Origin: CAIUPE01 sp046091665
GTDB taxonomy: Bacteria; Pseudomonadota; Alphaproteobacteria; Rhizobiales; Beijerinckiaceae
NCBI GenBank assembly: GCA_046091665.1
Contig: JBJTCD010000036.1
Span: 1 to 23,273 of the forward strand
Direction: 5' to 3'
DNA length: 23,273 nt
Under the pieces are notes generated by a model. That model was given only the letters and a program-made list of their open reading frames with translations, was not told the DNA's origin and searched no databases. Position 1 is the first letter of the stretch. Every line of letters starts with the position of its first letter. This document shows, piece by piece, positions 1 to 7,367 of this stretch. Position numbers and translations under genes: made by a program.

Positions 1-867
1 GATTACGCAAGACGCGGCAATGCGATGATGATGCATGGCGTGCGCGCGGACCTCTTAAACCGCGAACAGGTGCGCGAGGTTGTGCCGTTTCTCGATTTCG
101 ACAATGCGCGCTTCCCCATTCATGGCGGCTTGATGCAATGGCGCGGTGGCACGGCGCGGCATGATGCTGTCGCGTGGGGTTTTGCCCGTGGGGCGGATTT
201 GCGCGGCGTTGATATTCTGCAAAATACGGAAGCCAAGCAGATTCGCGTCGAGAACGGCAAAGTTGTTGGCGTCGAGACATCGCGCGGCTTCATCAAGGCG
301 AAGAAAGTCGGAATCGTTGCAGCAGGCAATACAACACGCATCGCGGAAACTGCGGGGCTTCGCCTGCCGATCGAATCCTATGTGCTGCAAGCCTTTGTTT
401 CAGAAGCCATCAAGCCGCTGATCCCCTGCGTTGTGACATTTGGCGCGGGGCATTTTTACATCAGCCAATCCGACAAGGGCGGGCTCGTTTTCGGCGCGTC
501 ACTTGACTACTACACATCCTATGCCGCGCGCGGCAATTTGCCGGGCGTTGAAGATACAATCGAAGAAGCGATGGCGATCATGCCGTCGATCAGCCGCGTC
601 AAACTCTTGCGTCACTGGGGCGGCATTATGGATATGTCGATGGATGGATCGCCGATCATCGACAAGACCGGCATTGACGGACTCTATATCAATTGCGGCT
701 GGTGTTATGGCGGCTTCAAGGCAACGCCTGCATCCGGCTATTGCTTCGCGCATCTCCTTGCAACGGGTGAATCGCATCCTGTCGCGACAGCATTGAAACT
801 CAATCGTTTCGAGACCGGCTACGTCATTGACGAAGCCGGTACCGGCGCGCAACCGAATTTGCATTAA
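1..867 (+). CDS. soxB: Sarcosine oxidase, beta subunit (5' end outside window)
   Basis: Partial gene: the frame is open from base 1, so the start lies upstream and the ATG at 25 is internal. The 288 residues visible would be roughly the last 70% of a subunit usually a little over 400 residues long. The heterotetrameric enzyme oxidises sarcosine (N-methylglycine) to glycine, passing the methyl carbon to tetrahydrofolate and electrons to O2. The beta subunit holds the substrate-oxidising FAD and part of the FMN site. Visible motifs: RRGNAM at the left edge; GGTARHDAVAW near fragment residue 50, whose His is by family knowledge the covalent FMN attachment residue; and NCGWCYGGFKATPASG near the C-terminus, typical of SoxB. 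It ends with TAA 13 bp before soxD, in the standard order soxB-D-A-G. The assignment is secure. Confidence 0.95.
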   Translation, partial: DYARRGNAMMMHGVRADLLNREQVREVVPFLDFDNARFPIHGGLMQWRGGTARHDAVAWGFARGADLRGVDILQNTEAKQIRVENGKVVGVETSRGFIKAKKVGIVAAGNTTRIAETAGLRLPIESYVLQAFVSEAIKPLIPCVVTFGAGHFYISQSDKGGLVFGASLDYYTSYAARGNLPGVEDTIEEAMAIMPSISRVKLLRHWGGIMDMSMDGSPIIDKTGIDGLYINCGWCYGGFKATPASGYCFAHLLATGESHPVATALKLNRFETGYVIDEAGTGAQPNLH

Positions 868-880
868 AAGGAACGGATAG

Positions 881-1159
881 ATGAGACTCCCCTGCCCGTT
901 CTGCGGAACACGTGACAGCCAAGAATTTTCATTCCTAGGCCAAGCCGGATTAAAACGGCCCGACCCCAATGCGCCTAACGCGCAAAAGCAATTTCACGAT
1001 TATGTCCATATCCGTGACAACAAAGCGGGTGTGACACAAGAATTATGGTTGCATGCAAATGGCTGCCGCTCGTGGATTGTTGTGACACGCAACACACTCA
1101 CACATGAGATCACTGGTTCGGAATTTGCGTCTCCTCAGGTGAAGGAGGCCGCACAATGA
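881..1159 (+). CDS. soxD: Sarcosine oxidase, delta subunit
   Basis: Encodes 92 residues, a normal length for SoxD, the small zinc-binding subunit of cytosolic heterotetrameric sarcosine oxidase. The four zinc ligands of the family are all present: Cys5 and Cys8 in the N-terminal CPFCG motif, then His58 and Cys62 in LHANGC. The subunit is structural and has no known catalytic role. An AAAGGAA ribosome binding site about 7 bases before the ATG supports the start. The stop codon overlaps the soxA start in an ATGA arrangement (4 bp), which implies translational coupling. Family and context agree, so confidence is high. Confidence 0.95.
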   Translation: MRLPCPFCGTRDSQEFSFLGQAGLKRPDPNAPNAQKQFHDYVHIRDNKAGVTQELWLHANGCRSWIVVTRNTLTHEITGSEFASPQVKEAAQ

Positions 1160-4119
1160 GCCAGTCGCATCGTCTCTCATCGGGCGGTCTGATTGATCGC
1201 GCGAAACCACTCTCATTCAAGTTCGACGGCAAAACCTATCAGGGATTTGCAGGCGATACGCTTGCATCCGCCCTGCTCGCCAATGATGTGCAGCTTGTCG
1301 CGCGCTCCTTCAAATATCATCGCCCGCGCGGCATCCTCACAGCTGGATCGGAAGAGCCGAATGCACTTGTCGAATTGCGTTCCGGTGAGCGGCGCGAGCC
1401 GAATGTGCGCGCGACAGTCGCCGAGCTTTATGAAGGCTTGATCGCGCAAAGCCAGAACCGCTGGCCGTCGCTGGCGCTCGACTTCGGTGCAGTCAATTCG
1501 CTGCTCTCGCCATTGTTTGCGGCGGGCGTCGATTATAAAACCTTCATGTGGCCTGCCGTATTCTGGGAGAAAGTGTACGAGCCTCTCATTCGCCGCGCTG
1601 CGGGATTGGGTCGTCCGCCGATTGGTGATGATCCTGATATTTATGAAAAAGCCTTTGCGCATTGCGACTTGCTTGTCATCGGCGCGGGCCCTGCGGGTGT
1701 TGCGGCTGCACTCGCTGCGGGCCGCTCCGGCGCGCGTGTGATCCTCGCAGACGAAGGCCCGATGCTCGGCGGGCGTTTGCTTTCCGATCAACTCATCATC
1801 GGCAATCAATCAGGCCTTGATTGGGTGCGTGCAACTGAAGCCGAACTCGCATCATTACCGAATGTTCGCATCATGCCGCGCACGACGATTTTCGGCGTCT
1901 ATGATCATGGCGTTTATGGCGCGCTTGAGCGCGTGAATGATCATGTCGCCACACCGCCCGCGCATGAACCACGCCAACGCGCGTATCGCATTTACGCGAA
2001 ACGCGCGGTGCTCGCCGCCGGCGCAATCGAACGGCCGCATGTGTTCGGCAATAATGATCGTCCGGGCGTGATGCTCGGCTCGGCGATGCGCTCTTATATC
2101 AATCGCTATGCAGTCGTGCCGACAAAGCGCGTTGCGATTTTCACATCAAGCGATGACGGCTATGCGACGGCGCAGGATATTCTGAATGCGGGCGGCTCGG
2201 TCCAAGCCATTATCGACACGCGCGCTGATGCGACGATTTCCGCTCCGCATGATATTCCGCACTTCAAAGGCGCAAAGATTTTGCGCGCGCTTGGCAATAA
2301 ACAAGTGCAAGGTGTCGAAATCGAATTGAAAGACTGCGCAACGCGCATTCTCGATTGCGATGGCATTGCGATGTCGAATGGCTGGAACCCTGCCGTTCAC
2401 CTCACCTGCCATCAGGGCGGACGCCCTGTATGGGACGAAAAAACAAACGCCTTCTTGCCTGGCAACGTGCCCGCAGGATTGAGTGTAGCGGGTGCCGCGC
2501 AAGGTCACTTCGGATTGAAAGAAACGCTCGCCGACGGGTTCCGCCTCGGTGCATCTGCTATCGAGGAACTCGGTTTCAAAGCTTCTGGAATTACAACGCC
2601 CGACACCGACCCCGAAAGTCTTGCGCACACACCACTCTGGCGCGTCAAGACGAACAAGGGCAAATGCTTTGTCGATTTCCAACATGATGTGACAGACACG
2701 GATATCGAACTCGCAAACCGCGAAGGCTTCCGCTCTGTCGAACATATGAAGCGCTACACAACGCTCGGCATGGCGACTGACCAAGGCAAGACCGCGAATA
2801 TTTCCGGCCTCGCGATTTTGGGTGAAGCCTCGGGCCGCACAATGGCGGAAGTCGGGACTACGATTTTCCGTCCACCCTATACGCCGGTCGCGCTCGGTGC
2901 GCTTGCGGGCCATCATGTGCACAAGGGTTTCCGCCCGACGCGTCTCACACCCTCGCATCAATGGGCGGAAGAACAAGGCGCGGTCTTTATGGAGACAGGC
3001 CTCTGGCTCCGCGCGCAATATTTCCCGAAGACGATGAATGAAAGCTGGCTTGATGCGATGATCCGCGAAGTTGAGATCACACGTTCAAAAGTTGGCGTGT
3101 GCGATGTCTCGACGCTCGGTAAAATCGACCTTCAAGGCAAGGATGTCGGCACGTTCTTGGATCGCGTCTATACCGGCACCTTCTCGACACTGCCCGTCAG
3201 CAAAGTGCGTTACGGTTTGATGATGCGCGAAGATGGCTTTGTGCAGGATGACGGCACAACGGCGCGCTTAAGTGAAAATCACTGGCTGATGACAACGACC
3301 ACGGCGGGTGCGGGCAAGGTGATGGCGCATCTCGAGTTTTGTCATCAGGTGCTCTGGCCCGAGCTTGATATCGCGTTCACATCGGTCACGGAACAATGGG
3401 CACAATATTCGATTGCCGGACCGCATTCTCGCGATGTGCTGAAGAAGCTCGTTGATCCGCAACATGATATTTCGAACGAAGCCTTCCCCTATATGGCCTG
3501 CGGTGCGATTACGATTTGCAACGGCATTCCGGCGCGGCTCTTCCGCATCTCGTTTTCGGGCGAGATGGCTTATGAAATCGGTGTGCCGAACCGCTATGGC
3601 GATGCGCTGATCCGCGCCATCATGGACGCAGGCAAAGAATTCGGCATCACGCCCTACGGGCTTGAGGCGCTCTCAACCATGCGCATCGAGAAAGGCCATG
3701 TCGCAGGTGGCGAATTGAATGGACAAACGACGCCGCGTGATCTCGGCCTCATCAAAATGGTTTCGCAAAAGAAAGACTGCATCGGCAAACATATGTCGGA
3801 GCGTCCGGCGATGCTGGCACCAGACCGCCCGATCTTTGTCGGCTTGAAGCCAAAAGATCCGAAGTCGAAACTGACTGGCGGCGCGCATTTCCTTGATCAC
3901 GGCGCGAAGCCGTCGCTCGACAATGATCTCGGTCATATGATGTCGGTCGCCTATTCGCCGATGCTGAAAAGCTGGATTGGTCTTGGCATCGTGAGACGCG
4001 GACGCGAACGCATTGGCGAGACAATCCGTGCTGTCGATTTTGTACGCGGCATGGAATTCGAAGTCGAAATCTGTGATCCTGTTTTCTTTGATCCTGAAGG
4101 AGTGCGTCTCCGTGGCTAA
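1156..4119 (+). CDS. soxA: Sarcosine oxidase, alpha subunit
   Basis: Encodes 987 residues, the expected size for the alpha subunit. Three regions can be read. Residues about 15-110 resemble the ferredoxin-like domain of SoxA (SFKYHRPRG motif). The nucleotide-binding domain carries LLVIGAGPAGVAAA around residues 172-185 and a further AAGAIERP motif. From about residue 610 onward is a GcvT-like aminomethyltransferase domain that binds tetrahydrofolate and receives the methyl carbon (VGVCDVSTLGKID; YGLEALSTMRIEKGH). By family knowledge alpha binds NAD+ noncovalently and shares FMN with beta. The start is fixed by the ATGA overlap with soxD, and the end overlaps the soxG start by 8 bp. No frameshift or missing motif was noticed. 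Confidence 0.96.
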   Translation: MSQSHRLSSGGLIDRAKPLSFKFDGKTYQGFAGDTLASALLANDVQLVARSFKYHRPRGILTAGSEEPNALVELRSGERREPNVRATVAELYEGLIAQSQNRWPSLALDFGAVNSLLSPLFAAGVDYKTFMWPAVFWEKVYEPLIRRAAGLGRPPIGDDPDIYEKAFAHCDLLVIGAGPAGVAAALAAGRSGARVILADEGPMLGGRLLSDQLIIGNQSGLDWVRATEAELASLPNVRIMPRTTIFGVYDHGVYGALERVNDHVATPPAHEPRQRAYRIYAKRAVLAAGAIERPHVFGNNDRPGVMLGSAMRSYINRYAVVPTKRVAIFTSSDDGYATAQDILNAGGSVQAIIDTRADATISAPHDIPHFKGAKILRALGNKQVQGVEIELKDCATRILDCDGIAMSNGWNPAVHLTCHQGGRPVWDEKTNAFLPGNVPAGLSVAGAAQGHFGLKETLADGFRLGASAIEELGFKASGITTPDTDPESLAHTPLWRVKTNKGKCFVDFQHDVTDTDIELANREGFRSVEHMKRYTTLGMATDQGKTANISGLAILGEASGRTMAEVGTTIFRPPYTPVALGALAGHHVHKGFRPTRLTPSHQWAEEQGAVFMETGLWLRAQYFPKTMNESWLDAMIREVEITRSKVGVCDVSTLGKIDLQGKDVGTFLDRVYTGTFSTLPVSKVRYGLMMREDGFVQDDGTTARLSENHWLMTTTTAGAGKVMAHLEFCHQVLWPELDIAFTSVTEQWAQYSIAGPHSRDVLKKLVDPQHDISNEAFPYMACGAITICNGIPARLFRISFSGEMAYEIGVPNRYGDALIRAIMDAGKEFGITPYGLEALSTMRIEKGHVAGGELNGQTTPRDLGLIKMVSQKKDCIGKHMSERPAMLAPDRPIFVGLKPKDPKSKLTGGAHFLDHGAKPSLDNDLGHMMSVAYSPMLKSWIGLGIVRRGRERIGETIRAVDFVRGMEFEVEICDPVFFDPEGVRLRG

Positions 4120-4708
4120 TCTCGCTCCCCGCTCCGCACTCGCCCCCTTTCTCCATGCCGGTCATAATGGCGCAGAAGGCAAGACAGGAGTCACCATTCG
4201 CGAAGTCATGTCTTGTGCAATCGCCGAACTCACCGCGTTCAAAGGACAGAAAGAAGCGCTCGCTCAAGCCATTGAAAATGCCTTCGGCATTGCTCTGCCC
4301 GCCGCGAACAAATCAGCATCAAAAGACGGCGTGACCTTTGTGAGTGTTGGTCCTGGCAAATGGCTCGTGACTGGCGAAGGTCCTTCCGAGAAAGATCTTC
4401 TCGTTAGACTCGAAAAAGCAGCAAGATCTTTCGCGGCTGTTGTCGATCAATCAGACGCGCGTGCGCTCGTTGAAATATCGGGCGAAATAGCACGCGCAGC
4501 TCTTGCTAAAGGCATCATGATTGATCTTGATCCCTCTGCCTTCAAAATAGGCAGCGCTGCAACAAGCTTTGCTGTGCAATTCTGGATCACACTTTGGCAG
4601 ACGAACGAAGAGCCAACCTATCGCCTCGCTGTCTTTCGCAGCATGGGACGAGATCTTTTGCATTGGCTTGAAAGCTCGGCGGCAGAGTTCGGATATGATG
4701 TGAGATAA
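4112..4708 (+). CDS. soxG: Sarcosine oxidase, gamma subunit
   Basis: Encodes 198 residues of the small gamma subunit, which has a GcvT/YgfZ-like fold and packs against the other subunits. I chose the GTG at 4112 because a GAAGGAG ribosome binding site ends 9 bases before it and the resulting N-terminus (VANLAPRSALAPF) matches SoxG proteins. The frame stays open upstream to an ATG at 4013, but those residues would lie inside soxA and look unlike SoxG. The C-terminal SMGRDLLHWLESSAAEFGYDV motif region is typical. The gene overlaps soxA by 8 bp, so the four subunits are probably translated from one messenger. It is the last recognisable sox gene here. Confidence 0.92.
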   Translation: MANLAPRSALAPFLHAGHNGAEGKTGVTIREVMSCAIAELTAFKGQKEALAQAIENAFGIALPAANKSASKDGVTFVSVGPGKWLVTGEGPSEKDLLVRLEKAARSFAAVVDQSDARALVEISGEIARAALAKGIMIDLDPSAFKIGSAATSFAVQFWITLWQTNEEPTYRLAVFRSMGRDLLHWLESSAAEFGYDVR

Positions 4709-4886
4709 ATTATCTCTCAACTATAGATTGTACAAAACAAGGCATCTTTAAAAAGTTGAAACAGATCAATTTTGTACCAACTAAACTATTTTGATTTTTC
4801 ATTGTTCTTTTTTCTTGATTTGATATCATCCTTGTCCGTTTAACAAAAAAAATGACCCCGCCATTCGTAAATTTTTTGGCGCTTAG
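4699..4886. promoter_or_regulatory. A+T-rich leader of the luxR-type gene, with inverted repeats
   Basis: This gap between soxG and the LuxR-type gene is clearly A+T-richer than the sox genes. The soxG end carries an odd palindrome, GAGATAA-A-TTATCTC (4702-4716). An 8-bp inverted repeat, GTACAAAA (4730-4737) and TTTTGTAC (4770-4777), follows. A wider 10-bp pair, TGTGAGATAA (4699-4708) and TTATCTCACA (4892-4901), brackets the whole gap. It presumably holds the luxR promoter, but no -35/-10 pair stands out clearly and none of the palindromes can be tied to a known regulator. The first palindrome lacks a following T-run, so it is a poor terminator candidate. Confidence 0.35.
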
Positions 4887-5636
4887 ATGGATTATCTCAC
4901 AATGGTCCAAGGCGATACATCATTTGACGAAACCATTAACCGAATTGATCAGATTAAAAAGAAATCTGAGTTTGAACTTGTTCTCGCCGATACGATAAAT
5001 CGTTACGGCTTAAAGAGTCTTGCCTTTATGGAATTTAACATTGGCGCGTTGAATAAAAGCGAACCTGATATTTTGGTGACCTATTCTCAAGAGTGGATCA
5101 ATCACTATCGTTCACGTGATTATCTTGAAGTCGATCCCGTGGTTCACCAAGGTTTGAAATCTATCTTGCCTGTTGATTGGTTAAACTTTGATCGACGCGA
5201 TGCGAAGGTGCGCGCATTATTTAGCGAGAGCCGTGAAGCTGGACTTGGCAATCAAGGGCTTTCGATTCCCGTTCGTGGTCGGCATGGTGATATGTCTTTA
5301 TTCAGCCTAACCTGCGAGGCCAATGAGCATGACTGGTCGTTGATGAAAAGAAATTTTATTCGCGATTTTCAAACACTTGCTGTCTTTTTTCACCAGTCCG
5401 TTTTACGCACTTATACAAATTCCGAATTTCAAGTTCAGCTCACGCCCCGCGAGGCTGAATGCCTTCATTGGGCCGCTTGCGGGAAAACAAGCGAAGAAAC
5501 AGCAATGATCTTGGGTCTCACGCGACGTGGCGTGCGGTATCATATCGAGAATATCATTTTTAAACTCAATGCGGTCAATCTCGCCCATGCCGTTGCCAAA
5601 GGCATTCATTTCAGAATCATAAATCCACCACGATAG
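4887..5636 (+). CDS. LuxR-family acyl-homoserine-lactone-responsive regulator
   Basis: Encodes 249 residues with the two domains of quorum-sensing LuxR proteins. The N-terminal autoinducer-binding domain shows the family's ligand-pocket residues in correct spacing: Trp70, Tyr74, Asp83-Pro84 and Trp98, equivalent to TraR Trp57, Tyr61, Asp70-Pro71 and Trp85, plus a QGLSIPV segment matching the conserved Gly. From residue 185 the C-terminal GerE-type helix-turn-helix begins (LTPREAECLHWAACGKTSEE, then TRRGVRYHIENI). The protein should bind an acyl-homoserine lactone and activate or repress transcription. The luxI-type gene starts 99 bp downstream on the same strand, so this is the likely cognate receptor. 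No good ribosome binding site precedes ATG 4887; ATG 4902 is an alternative. The N-acyl chain preference cannot be read from the sequence. Confidence 0.93.
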   Translation: MDYLTMVQGDTSFDETINRIDQIKKKSEFELVLADTINRYGLKSLAFMEFNIGALNKSEPDILVTYSQEWINHYRSRDYLEVDPVVHQGLKSILPVDWLNFDRRDAKVRALFSESREAGLGNQGLSIPVRGRHGDMSLFSLTCEANEHDWSLMKRNFIRDFQTLAVFFHQSVLRTYTNSEFQVQLTPREAECLHWAACGKTSEETAMILGLTRRGVRYHIENIIFKLNAVNLAHAVAKGIHFRIINPPR

Positions 5637-5644
5637 AGCGATTC

Positions 5645-5698
5645 GTTACTTTACGTAACAGAGACATCGGACAGTCGGCAAACAAAATCTCTCTGTTA
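5645..5698. promoter_or_regulatory. Candidate lux-box region with inverted repeats upstream of luxI
   Basis: Two dyads occupy the luxR-luxI gap. The first is GTTAC-TTTAC-GTAAC (5645-5659), containing the 8-bp perfect palindrome TTACGTAA (5651-5658). The second is a 9-bp perfect inverted repeat, TAACAGAGA (5656-5664) and TCTCTGTTA (5690-5698), separated by 25 bp. LuxR-type regulators usually bind an 18-20 bp dyad just upstream of the luxI promoter, so the first dyad is the better lux-box candidate by position. The bases do not match any one well-known lux-box consensus. A binding role is inference. Confidence 0.4.
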
Positions 5699-5704
5699 GG
5701 CTTG

Positions 5705-5731
5705 TGCTCCCTCTAATTTCCTAAGGGAGCA
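5705..5731 (+). promoter_or_regulatory. Hairpin covering the luxI ribosome binding site
   Basis: TGCTCCCT (5705-5712) is exactly complementary to AGGGAGCA (5724-5731), giving an 8-bp perfect stem with an 11-base loop. The 3' arm contains the whole luxI Shine-Dalgarno sequence AGGGAG (5724-5729), which lies 6 bases before the ATG at 5736. If transcription starts upstream of 5705, the ribosome binding site would be hidden in the folded RNA. Translation would then be low unless the stem is opened by temperature, a protein or an antisense RNA. The pairing is seen directly; the regulatory role is inferred. Confidence 0.5.
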
Positions 5732-5735
5732 AACT

Positions 5736-6377
5736 ATGATCATTCTCGTCAATGGTAATGAACAAGCCGATTATGCTTATCTCACGAATAAAATGTTCCG
5801 TATCAGAGCAAAAGTTTTTCATGAGCGTTTGAAATGGGATGTCAATGTCATTGATGGCCTTGAGAAAGACCGCTTTGATCAAGAAAATCCGCTATACTTG
5901 ATTTCCGTCGATGAAGTGACGGGGAATGTTCGGGGCTCATTACGGCTTTTACCAACAACGGGGCCCAATATGTTGCGTGATGTATTCCCCATTCTTTTAC
6001 CTCCCGGCGAAGTGGTTGAAAGTGCAACAATTTGGGAAAGCTCTCGCTTTTCCATGGAACCGGGTGCCGAAACGCCTGAGCCGGGGCGACTTTTGAGTTC
6101 CGTTACCGGTGAACTTCTCGCCGCAATTGAGGAAGTAGGACTGCTCGCTGGCCTGACCGAAGTTGTATCCGTCTTTGATGCGCGAATGGTGCGCATATTT
6201 CGGAGTGCAGGCTGCCCCGCTTTAATCATCGGGCGTCCGCAACGGATTGGTGAATGCATGACCTATGCGGGTCTTTTCGAAATCAGCGAAACAGCACGCG
6301 ATAAAATTCGCGCTGCCTGCGGCATAACGGAATCCGTGCTTGAACCACAAAGTACCAGAAGACTCTTCGCCGCCTGA
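5736..6377 (+). CDS. LuxI-family acyl-homoserine-lactone synthase
   Basis: Encodes 213 residues, the usual size for a LuxI protein, which joins an acyl group to S-adenosylmethionine to make an acyl-homoserine lactone signal. The invariant residues of the family are present with nearly canonical numbering: Arg24, Phe28, Trp34, Asp45, Asp48, Arg70, Phe84, Glu101 and Arg104. The start is supported by AGGGAG 6 bases before the ATG, although that site is inside a hairpin. The gene follows the LuxR-type receptor in the same direction. At the position where 3-oxo-acyl synthases usually carry Thr, the sequence appears to have Ser145 (VVSVFDARM), so no acyl type is proposed. The gene is intact. Confidence 0.95.
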   Translation: MIILVNGNEQADYAYLTNKMFRIRAKVFHERLKWDVNVIDGLEKDRFDQENPLYLISVDEVTGNVRGSLRLLPTTGPNMLRDVFPILLPPGEVVESATIWESSRFSMEPGAETPEPGRLLSSVTGELLAAIEEVGLLAGLTEVVSVFDARMVRIFRSAGCPALIIGRPQRIGECMTYAGLFEISETARDKIRAACGITESVLEPQSTRRLFAA

Positions 6378-6409
6378 AGCCATGGCGGATCGGATAATCC
6401 CTAAAAACC

Positions 6410-6436
6410 GGCGTCCGACTTGACAGGTCGGGCGCC
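6410..6436 (+). terminator. Strong hairpin downstream of luxI, possible terminator
   Basis: GGCGTCCGAC (6410-6419) can pair with GTCGGGCGCC (6427-6436) through ten pairs, one of them G-U, around a 7-base loop. It lies 32 bp after the luxI stop. It is followed by ACTCTGTTTCG rather than a clean T-run, so it is not a textbook intrinsic terminator. It could instead be a transcript-end stabiliser or a leader structure for the modB gene downstream. Confidence 0.4.
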
Positions 6437-6458
6437 ACTCTGTTTCGTCACCCATATT

Positions 6459-6499
6459 GTTTTCCGGCGGGAAAACCCCCTCATAGCTCCGGCGGGAGC
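6459..6499. repeat. Two tandem hairpins sharing a CCGGCGGG apex
   Basis: Two perfect stem-loops follow each other 9 bases apart: GTTTTCC-GGCG-GGAAAAC (6459-6476) and GCTCC-GGCG-GGAGC (6486-6499). The apex CCGGCGGG is the same in both, while the outer stem bases differ. They lie between luxI and modB. The bases near them also repeat, with ACCCATA before the first and TCCCATA after the second. They may form a structured RNA leader of the modB gene or a protein-binding pair, but I do not recognise a known riboswitch class. Confidence 0.4.
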
Positions 6500-6562
6500 G
6501 TCTTTGGTCTCCCATAGCATTGGCCTCGCCGATGCATTTTATTCGTCAGGTACGCCGGGTCA

Positions 6563-7249
6563 GTGTCCGCATTTCTCACACCTTCCGATGTGGCGGCTTT
6601 ACTGTTGAGCCTCAAAGTCGCTTTGGTCGCGACTTTATGGACATTACCGCCTGGTATTGTGATCGCCTTTGTGCTTGCGCGATTGAAATTTCCTGGCCAT
6701 GCGGTTGTGAACGGGCTTGTGCATCTGCCGCTCGTGATGCCGCCCGTGGTCACCGGATATCTGTTGCTTTTGGCATTCGGTCGCAACGGTGTGATCGGCT
6801 CTGCATTGGAAGCGTGTTGCGGGTTTGTGTTCGCGTTCCGTTGGACGGGCGCGGCACTGGCCGCCGCTGTGATGGCCTTTCCGCTTGTTGTGCGCGCCAT
6901 CCGCCTCTCGATTGAAGCGGTTGATAAACGGCTCGAAGATTCCGCCCGCAATCTCGGCGCACCGCCTGTGATCGTGTTCTTGAGGATCACGCTGCCGCTG
7001 TCAGCGCCGGGGCTGATTGCGGGCGCTGTGATCGGCTTCGCCAAAGCGCTTGGCGAATTTGGTGCCACCATCACATTTGTCTCAAGCATTCCAGGCGAAA
7101 CGCAAACCATTCCCTCGGCGATTTATGCGCTCATTCAAACGCCCGCAGGCGATGGTCCCGCTTTCAAACTCGTCCTCGTCTCGATTGCGATTTCCTTTGT
7201 CGGGCTTCTGGTTTCTGAAGCTTTGGCACGCCGCGTGGCGCGACCTTAA
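6563..7249 (+). CDS. modB: Molybdate ABC transporter permease ModB, orphan
   Basis: Encodes 228 residues of an inner-membrane permease of the BPD_transp_1 family, close to the usual ModB length. Hydrophobic segments occur near residues 11-38, 48-70, 85-105, 135-155 and 200-220. The EAA loop that contacts the ATPase is clear (EAVDKRLEDSARNLGA, then ITLPLSAPGLIAG), and it is followed by FAKALGEFGATITF, characteristic of ModB. The known partners are the periplasmic molybdate binder ModA and the ATPase ModC. Neither gene is adjacent: only hairpins lie upstream, and a GMC oxidoreductase gene lies downstream. The GTG start is the first in-frame option after a TAG at 6515-6517, but its ribosome binding site is weak. 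A tungstate or sulfate permease is less likely. Confidence 0.82.
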   Translation: MSAFLTPSDVAALLLSLKVALVATLWTLPPGIVIAFVLARLKFPGHAVVNGLVHLPLVMPPVVTGYLLLLAFGRNGVIGSALEACCGFVFAFRWTGAALAAAVMAFPLVVRAIRLSIEAVDKRLEDSARNLGAPPVIVFLRITLPLSAPGLIAGAVIGFAKALGEFGATITFVSSIPGETQTIPSAIYALIQTPAGDGPAFKLVLVSIAISFVGLLVSEALARRVARP

Positions 7250-7264
7250 TGACGCAGTCAAAAC

Positions 7265-7280
7265 CGTCGCAAAAGCGACG
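7265..7280. terminator. Short perfect hairpin after modB, weak terminator candidate
   Basis: CGTCGC-AAAA-GCGACG forms a 6-bp GC-rich stem with a 4-base loop 15 bp after the modB stop. No T-run follows, so intrinsic termination is uncertain. The rest of the 118-bp gap to the next gene holds a G+C-rich run (GCGCGCGGCGCGC) and the ribosome binding site of the GMC gene. Confidence 0.3.
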
Positions 7281-7367
7281 CAGATCCCTTGATTTCATGT
7301 CGCCTGCCGGACAGTGTGATCGCGCGCGGCGCGCATAGACTTTGCGCAACGCGAGGGAGAGTGTTTC

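Noticed and set aside
2146..3018. A 290-residue minus-strand open frame inside soxA.
   Set aside because: It lies wholly opposite a conserved coding sequence, has no recognisable domain and no ribosome binding site.
4013..4111. A longer soxG starting at ATG 4013.
   Set aside because: The extension lies inside soxA and is unlike SoxG proteins; GTG 4112 has a good ribosome binding site.
6378..6562. A molybdenum-cofactor riboswitch before modB.
   Set aside because: Hairpins are present at a fitting place, but I could not match the conserved sequence blocks of that RNA class by eye.
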